Assembly (NCBI GenBank): GCA_003229495.1
Contig: QIEB01000418.1
Location: forward strand, 1-13,442
DNA length: 13,442 bases
Source: Flammeovirgaceae bacterium
GTDB lineage: Bacteria > Bacteroidota > Bacteroidia > Cytophagales > Cyclobacteriaceae
Reading direction: 5' to 3'
Of this stretch, positions 9,155 through 13,442 are shown in pieces (position 1 is the stretch's first letter; every line of letters starts with the position of its first letter). Under the pieces are notes generated by a model. The model was not told the DNA's origin and made no database searches. It saw only the letters and a program-made list of their open reading frames with translations. The position numbers were made by a program, and so were the translations under genes.

Positions 9155-12100
9155 CTTGGAAATCCTGTAACGATACGGTAGCCAATGGAAAAAGATGGAT
9201 CACGTTGTAGTACAACCCTTACGCTTGATGCTCTTACGGCACTGGTTGCACCTCTGCTAACGCTGATACCCACGGGACTGGATAAAGTATGATTAATTGC
9301 TAATCTATTAGCACTTCCTGATAACCAAGAACTAATAGTCGCCTGATTTGCATCTATAGCTGTTGATACTGCTGCCTCTGCGGTTGTACTACTAAAAAAC
9401 GATGATGCTCCAGATATATGTGGTTGATCTGCGAGTCTTTGTAGTAATTGTGCTTCAGTTAGACTTACATGCCTTGATAGTAAATGGCCTCCAGCAGCTT
9501 CATGAGCAGATAGGCCACCGCCTGGTACAATTGGACTAGAGGCTGGAGGAACTGTTGGTGCAGTTGAAAGCCGAGGTATAGAAGGGCTGCGTAAGGGAGC
9601 GCGTATAGGAGCACTTCGGGGTGAAAGCACACGTCCCCCACGCATACGGGAGGCACGACCAAGTGTAGATGCTCCCCCACCCGCGACTGCCGCTTCTTCG
9701 TCTCCGGGCCAGGGAGTTGCCACTGTAATAGCTATGAGGGCTATTTGCGGTATGTTCCTAATAATCATATCGGCAACAGCCCGTGCATGGTACGCAGTTG
9801 TAAAATCGTACCGCGTTGTAGGAATCGTAAAACCTCCTACATTAGCCATGCCAAAACTATCTTCCGGAGAAGATATAACCATTGCGTTGCCACCCCGACC
9901 TCTGTCTCCGGGAACTCTCATCCCTTCATATTCCTGCCCGATCCACTCACGTCCTTTACCCGTTTGGACACTACTCAACGAAGGATAACGATAGAATGGG
10001 TTGACAATTGCTCTATTTAATCGCTCTGCAAACTCTGCACCTCCACCATTTTCCCTGACGTACCTTGCCATGTGTCGATACCCAGCCCCTGTAACTGAGA
10101 CCTGGTAAGTTGTTGTCCACCAACCAACTGGTGTGAAGGTAACGTTCTCTGCACCATAAAAGAGTCGGATAGCTCTACGTTCACTATCTGTAACGCGCAG
10201 TTCCTTCCCTGTTGGGTCATTGTAATTTGACGAATTATTACAAACGTAGGAGTAGATATTTGTACCATCGACCAATCCTGACGGATCTGTACTCGTCCAC
10301 CGTCCCAGCCACGCCACGTAATACCGCGCACCGTGGTATTCCAATCCACTCTCTTCATCCCGTTCCATGCCTGTATAGCGGTAGCGTTTGGCTGTAGATT
10401 TTATGACTGAGTTTTTGGCCTGGTAGGCGGTGGTGCCAAAGGGATGGTATTCTTCGTAACTGATAACCTTTGCATTGTTTGTTCCGTCCAACTCTAAACT
10501 GGCAGAATCGAGATGGTTATGCAGTTGGTAGCGTACCAGATGTTTTTCAGTGCCGTCATCCACATCGTTTCGGGTCTCTATCATCACAAAACGGTGTTGC
10601 TTATCCATCAGGCTCAGGCTGATACGTTCCAACCCTGCATCTGTACCGCTGTGTTTTTTATAGAGTTCGTAACCTGCGATGTAAATTCGTTCTTCTTTTT
10701 TACCAGGTGTATTTCCTACATCGGCCTGGTTTTCAGTAATTTTTCTGATACGTTGCCCCTGTCCATCGTATTGGTAATAGGTAGTTTCGGGTGTGCCGCC
10801 ATCGGTGCGTTTCTGGCGTATGGTTTTTATCAGTTCTTCTTTAAAGTTCCAGCCCATGTCTTCCAAATGCGGCATGGCAGCCATAAAGCCATGCCGGGCA
10901 TGGTGTGGGTAGGTATAAGTTTCTGAGCCTATTTGGGTACTAATCAACCTGTTATTTGCAGCCAGGTAGTTGTAGTTTCTTGTCCAGTTGTTACCGGCTG
11001 CCTGATGCCTCATTTGCAGGATATTTCCCACACCATCGTATTGGTATTGTTGTGTATAATTCCGCACTGCCATCGGGTCGCCCGGGTTCAAGGAGTGCGT
11101 AAAAGCAGCATCGTTCCAGTTGTCTCTGCTGTCAAAGGAAAGTGGGGTATTGTTTTCCCTGCCGGTAGCTTCTATTAGGCGGTATAGGGCATCATAGGTG
11201 TAGGTTGATATTCCCGTGACTTTTTGGTTGTCAAAAAACAGTACCGGTATGTTTTTGTCTTCTATATGGCTGATATTCCCAACAGGGTCGAAGGTATAAT
11301 ACCAATCCTGCAAAGGATCGTTGTTTTGTCTTTTGGTTTCTAAACGCTTGAGCCGGAAGGTCTCTTTATCGTAATAAAATCTGGTAATGACATCATTGCC
11401 ATAAATGATTTTATTGCGCTGTCCTTTCTCATTGTAGTCAATGTCTTTGACATAGGCAGTGGTAATGGCAGGGTCGGCATGGGTAACTCTTTCACCATTG
11501 AGCAATCCTGCTTCGTTGTACGAAGGGGTAATAATGCTCCCATCGGGCGCGGTTTGTTCAGTAATTCTGCCGAGAGCATCTGTTTCTGTGATAAAAGTAT
11601 ATGAATCAGCTTCAAAGTCTGATGTCAGGTTAGCATCTATCCAGTTGGCAACGGCTTTATAGTTTTTGAATAACTTTCTGGTCGTTGATGTAGGCTGACC
11701 TTTGAAGTCGTATTCAGGTGTTTCTATCACTCCGCCTGTGTCGTAATGTTTTACAGCCTGTCCTCTGAGATTTTTCAGTTCAGGATTGGCTTCTGTTTCT
11801 CCGTAAAAAACTCTGTCAAAAACATTATCCAACGGGGTAGTGTCATCACCGCCTATTACTTTGCTTTGCGTAGGTCGTTGTAGGATGTCGTAAGAATACT
11901 GAAACTCATGATTGCGTTCATCCCAGGTACGTAAGGGGTTTCCGAGAACATTGATTAACAACCATCGCTGCCCGGCATCCATACTGTTTTGATACACCTG
12001 ATTGCCCAGCATATCATATTTGTATTGCATCACCACATTGTTACGGGCATCGGTTACACTGCGCAGGTTGCCTTCAATCCCTATCCTGGTTTTAGTGTGA

Positions 12101-13442
12101 TAATAAACATCCGCATCCGCAGCGTCTTTATTGTGTTCTATCTGCAAAACCGGCCTGCCTATCGTATCAACATACATCATGGCAGGGGTATTGCCGTGTT
12201 TGGCGGCTTTGTCGGCAGCTATTTTTTCTCTCCAGGGGTCTTTGCCTGCTGCTGTCAATTCGGCATCTATCAGGCGATTGGTGCGGTTATGATACCAGGA
12301 AGATTCCAATACCGTATCGTTAGGGTCATAGATGCTTTGCTTCCATGAATCAAATTCAGTTTTTGAGAAAGTATTGTCAGGCATTTCGGTTTTGATAAGC
12401 CGCCCCATAGCATCGTAATATAGGATGGGTGTAACACCTGTTTCTACCAACTCTTTCAGGTCTTCGTATTGATGCGTTACCGAGAAATAGGGTTCGTATT
12501 GTTTTACAGCATTGCCTTTATTGTTCAGTACCGTTCTGCCGTTGCCTATCCAGCGAAGCTGTTTTGGGACGAGAGTGGAAGTGTCAATTTCGGAAATGGT
12601 ATAGGTTTCATCAGGGTTGACTGACACTTGTTTAGCAAGTCCGGGCTCCGCCTGTGCTTTTTTCATCACCACCTGCCCAAGCCCGTTGGAATATTCAAAG
12701 CTAACCTGAATGAATGAGTTGTTGTTTTTCTGAAAATGCTCTTCCCTAACAATGGAGGCAACTACCACAGGTTTTCCAGAAGTATTATATGCATCAAAGT
12801 CATAGACAAATCTTGCTGTAGCATGGTGCAATAAATTCTTTCCATGCGCAACCAATACATCAGAAGCCGGTGCATTGAAGAAATCATTGACCAGTGTAAT
12901 TTCAGCAGGAGAGGAAAACTCATTCAATCCTGTGAGGTCATCGGCTTCATTGCCTTTACCAAATACAGCCGTGGCTTTAACCAAACCCAGCTCATCCACC
13001 AATACTTCTGAATAATTGTCATTAGGATCTTTCATTCTTTTCGGTGAAAGGGTACGGAAATTAAAAAGATCAACTTTTGACCTATTGCCTAATGAATCTT
13101 CTGTTTCTTCAATAAAAAGGAAGTAATTGCTGTAATACTTCACCTGCGTTTTAGCGCCATAGGGATCGGTATAGGAAATTGGCATATAGAAGCGATTTTG
13201 AGCATCAGTTGCGGTTTCTACCCCTTCAATAAACTGAGTAGTTCCCGAACGAATCCACCAGTTATCATCACCCTCGCTATGGGCGAATTTACCTTCCAGC
13301 ATCAGGGCAGCATCTACCTTTGCGCCAAAAAGATCGGCAATAAGGGTTGGTGTATAAGCCAATTGATAGCTTTCAAAAGGGAGTCCTTTTGATTCTAACT
13401 GATATAAAGCTAAAGCGCCGGTGAGGTCATTTTTGTAAAATG
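9151..13442 (-). CDS. TcB-TcC fusion: RHS-shell Tc toxin component with RNase A-like C-terminal effector, N-terminus outside window
   Basis: The frame is open from the right edge to TGA at 9151-9153, about 1429 codons. Numbering below counts the TTG (Leu) codon at 13362 as 1; it is internal, because in-frame residues including LPFESYQ precede it. Residues 1-~290 are the TcB middle region (ESYQLAYTPTLI, DDNWWIRSG). At ~291-350 come PYFSVTHQYE and YYDAMGRLIKTEMPDNTFSK, a TcB hallmark. Residues ~350-930 hold RHS/YD repeats (YKYDMLGN, YTYDALYR, YQYDGVGN, YQYDGQGQR). The RHS core runs from HLDSASLELDG (H950) through YRYTGMERDEESGLEYHGAR to TDPSGLVDG and NDPTG (D1026, D1032, D1049), where family members self-cleave. 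The last ~350 residues are the variable effector. Family knowledge: TcB and TcC build a hollow shell that stores the unfolded toxin and docks on TcA. Here both are one chain, unlike Photorhabdus tcdB and tccC. The missing 5' part should encode the SpvB-like domain and beta-propeller. Confidence 0.94.
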   Translation of the reverse strand, partial: FYKNDLTGALALYQLESKGLPFESYQLAYTPTLIADLFGAKVDAALMLEGKFAHSEGDDNWWIRSGTTQFIEGVETATDAQNRFYMPISYTDPYGAKTQVKYYSNYFLFIEETEDSLGNRSKVDLFNFRTLSPKRMKDPNDNYSEVLVDELGLVKATAVFGKGNEADDLTGLNEFSSPAEITLVNDFFNAPASDVLVAHGKNLLHHATARFVYDFDAYNTSGKPVVVASIVREEHFQKNNNSFIQVSFEYSNGLGQVVMKKAQAEPGLAKQVSVNPDETYTISEIDTSTLVPKQLRWIGNGRTVLNNKGNAVKQYEPYFSVTHQYEDLKELVETGVTPILYYDAMGRLIKTEMPDNTFSKTEFDSWKQSIYDPNDTVLESSWYHNRTNRLIDAELTAAGKDPWREKIAADKAAKHGNTPAMMYVDTIGRPVLQIEHNKDAADADVYYHTKTRIGIEGNLRSVTDARNNVVMQYKYDMLGNQVYQNSMDAGQRWLLINVLGNPLRTWDERNHEFQYSYDILQRPTQSKVIGGDDTTPLDNVFDRVFYGETEANPELKNLRGQAVKHYDTGGVIETPEYDFKGQPTSTTRKLFKNYKAVANWIDANLTSDFEADSYTFITETDALGRITEQTAPDGSIITPSYNEAGLLNGERVTHADPAITTAYVKDIDYNEKGQRNKIIYGNDVITRFYYDKETFRLKRLETKRQNNDPLQDWYYTFDPVGNISHIEDKNIPVLFFDNQKVTGISTYTYDALYRLIEATGRENNTPLSFDSRDNWNDAAFTHSLNPGDPMAVRNYTQQYQYDGVGNILQMRHQAAGNNWTRNYNYLAANNRLISTQIGSETYTYPHHARHGFMAAMPHLEDMGWNFKEELIKTIRQKRTDGGTPETTYYQYDGQGQRIRKITENQADVGNTPGKKEERIYIAGYELYKKHSGTDAGLERISLSLMDKQHRFVMIETRNDVDDGTEKHLVRYQLHNHLDSASLELDGTNNAKVISYEEYHPFGTTAYQAKNSVIKSTAKRYRYTGMERDEESGLEYHGARYYVAWLGRWTSTDPSGLVDGTNIYSYVCNNSSNYNDPTGKELRVTDSERRAIRLFYGAENVTFTPVGWWTTTYQVSVTGAGYRHMARYVRENGGGAEFAERLNRAIVNPFYRYPSLSSVQTGKGREWIGQEYEGMRVPGDRGRGGNAMVISSPEDSFGMANVGGFTIPTTRYDFTTAYHARAVADMIIRNIPQIALIAITVATPWPGDEEAAVAGGGASTLGRASRMRGGRVLSPRSAPIRAPLRSPSIPRLSTAPTVPPASSPIVPGGGLSAHEAAGGHLLSRHVSLTEAQLLQRLADQPHISGASSFFSSTTAEAAVSTAIDANQATISSWLSGSANRLAINHTLSSPVGISVSRGATSAVRASSVRVVLQRDPSFSIGYRIVTGFPR
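9154..9522 (-). other. RNase A-like toxin domain (CdiA-CT type) at the end of TcB-TcC
   Basis: Residues G1281-R1403. The block SAHEAAGGHLLSRHVSLTEA, then LLQRLADQPHISGASSF, the TAEAAVSTAI.ANQA helix, VRVVLQRDP and the end GYRIVTGFP match the pattern I recall for the bacterial CdiA-CT RNase A domain (founding case: Yersinia kristensenii CdiA-CT). Candidate catalytic residues are H1287 or H1293, R1297, H1298 and T1399; F1401 sits where a Tyr is reported in the Y. kristensenii toxin. Predicted activity is RNA cleavage in the target cytoplasm without metal. The assignment is from remembered family motifs, not from a search. Confidence 0.8.
9163..9166 (-). promoter_or_regulatory. Ribosome binding site of immunity gene, inside TcB-TcC coding end
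   Basis: AGGA on the minus strand, eight bases before the ATG at 9154, within the last codons of the upstream gene. Together with the ATGA stop-start overlap it supports this start and coupled translation. Confidence 0.55.
9523..10206 (-). other. Variable linker between RHS core and RNase domain
   Basis: Residues ~1053-1280. The first ~145 (starting ELRVTDSERRAIRLFYG) match no domain I recognise; they contain a Gly/Arg-rich stretch (PGDRGRGGNAMV). A hydrophobic helix follows at M1199-~1218 (IPQIALIAITVATPW). Residues ~1228-1280 form a Ser/Pro/Arg-rich, basic, probably disordered linker (RSAPIRAPLRSPSIPRLS). A basic, flexible chain fits the known need of TcC effectors to thread unfolded through the TcA channel. 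The DNA here is locally G/C-rich: 39 of 60 bases at 9661-9720. Confidence 0.65.
10207..10515 (-). other. RHS-repeat-associated core with predicted self-cleavage site
   Basis: Residues H950-G1052: HLDSASLELDG, then YEEYHPFGTTAY, RYRYTGMERDEESGLEYHGA, RYYVAWLGRWTSTDPSG, DGTNIYSYV and NDPTG. This is the usual last conserved block of RHS toxins and TcC proteins; the conserved Asp residues form an aspartyl-protease centre in the family. Cleavage would free everything after about residue 1053-1056 as the effector. The exact scissile bond cannot be read from sequence alone. Confidence 0.88.

Noticed and set aside
10017..10358. Minus-strand open frames inside the TcB-TcC gene at 10017-10358, 9465-9680 and 11340-11615
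   Set aside because: They overlap the conserved RHS core, effector or YD repeats in another frame, with no family resemblance. They are not separate genes.
13360..13362. TTG at 13362 as the start of the TcB-TcC gene
   Set aside because: The frame continues upstream without a stop to the window edge, and the preceding residues (LPFESYQ) belong to the conserved TcB middle region, so TTG is an internal Leu codon.
13198..13392. Plus-strand open frames throughout the window, for example 13198-13392, 10513-10926 and 152-676
   Set aside because: They lie antisense to the large Tc genes, whose minus-strand frames are continuous and match known families. Their translations show no recognisable motifs, and many are Ser/Phe/Leu-rich as expected of shadow frames.

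Overview
The window carries three genes, all read on the minus strand, that together form an insecticidal-type ABC (Tc) toxin locus. In transcription order (right to left) they are: a TcB-TcC fusion whose N-terminus lies beyond the right edge (13442 to 9151), a small immunity-protein gene (9154 to 8864), and a very large TcA gene (8749 to the left edge) that is open at its C-terminus. Almost every base is coding; the only real gap is 114 bp between the immunity gene and TcA.

Taxonomy is uncertain. Moderate G+C, A/T-rich DNA just before a strong AGGAGGA ribosome binding site, and the style of the Tc proteins (one-piece TcB-TcC, oversized TcA with an N-terminal transthyretin-like domain) suggest a Bacteroidota bacterium. 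This is an impression, not a proof.

In known Tc toxins, pentameric TcA binds the target cell and injects through a central channel. TcB and TcC form a hollow RHS shell. The C-terminal hypervariable part of TcC is cut off inside the shell by an aspartyl protease site and becomes the translocated toxin. All these parts are visible here: the TcA SpvA/VRP1-like segment, neuraminidase-like domain, pore helices and TcB-binding end; then the TcB middle domain, YD repeats, RHS core and a roughly 350-residue variable C-terminus.

The striking part is the cargo. The last ~120 residues of the TcB-TcC protein look like the RNase A-like toxin domain of contact-dependent inhibition (CdiA-CT) proteins. The next gene overlaps it by the ATGA junction and resembles a CdiI-type immunity protein. 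The locus therefore seems to pair a Tc injection machine, usually regarded as an anti-eukaryotic weapon, with an effector-immunity pair of the interbacterial competition type. No RNA genes, mobile elements, CRISPR arrays or clear terminators were seen.
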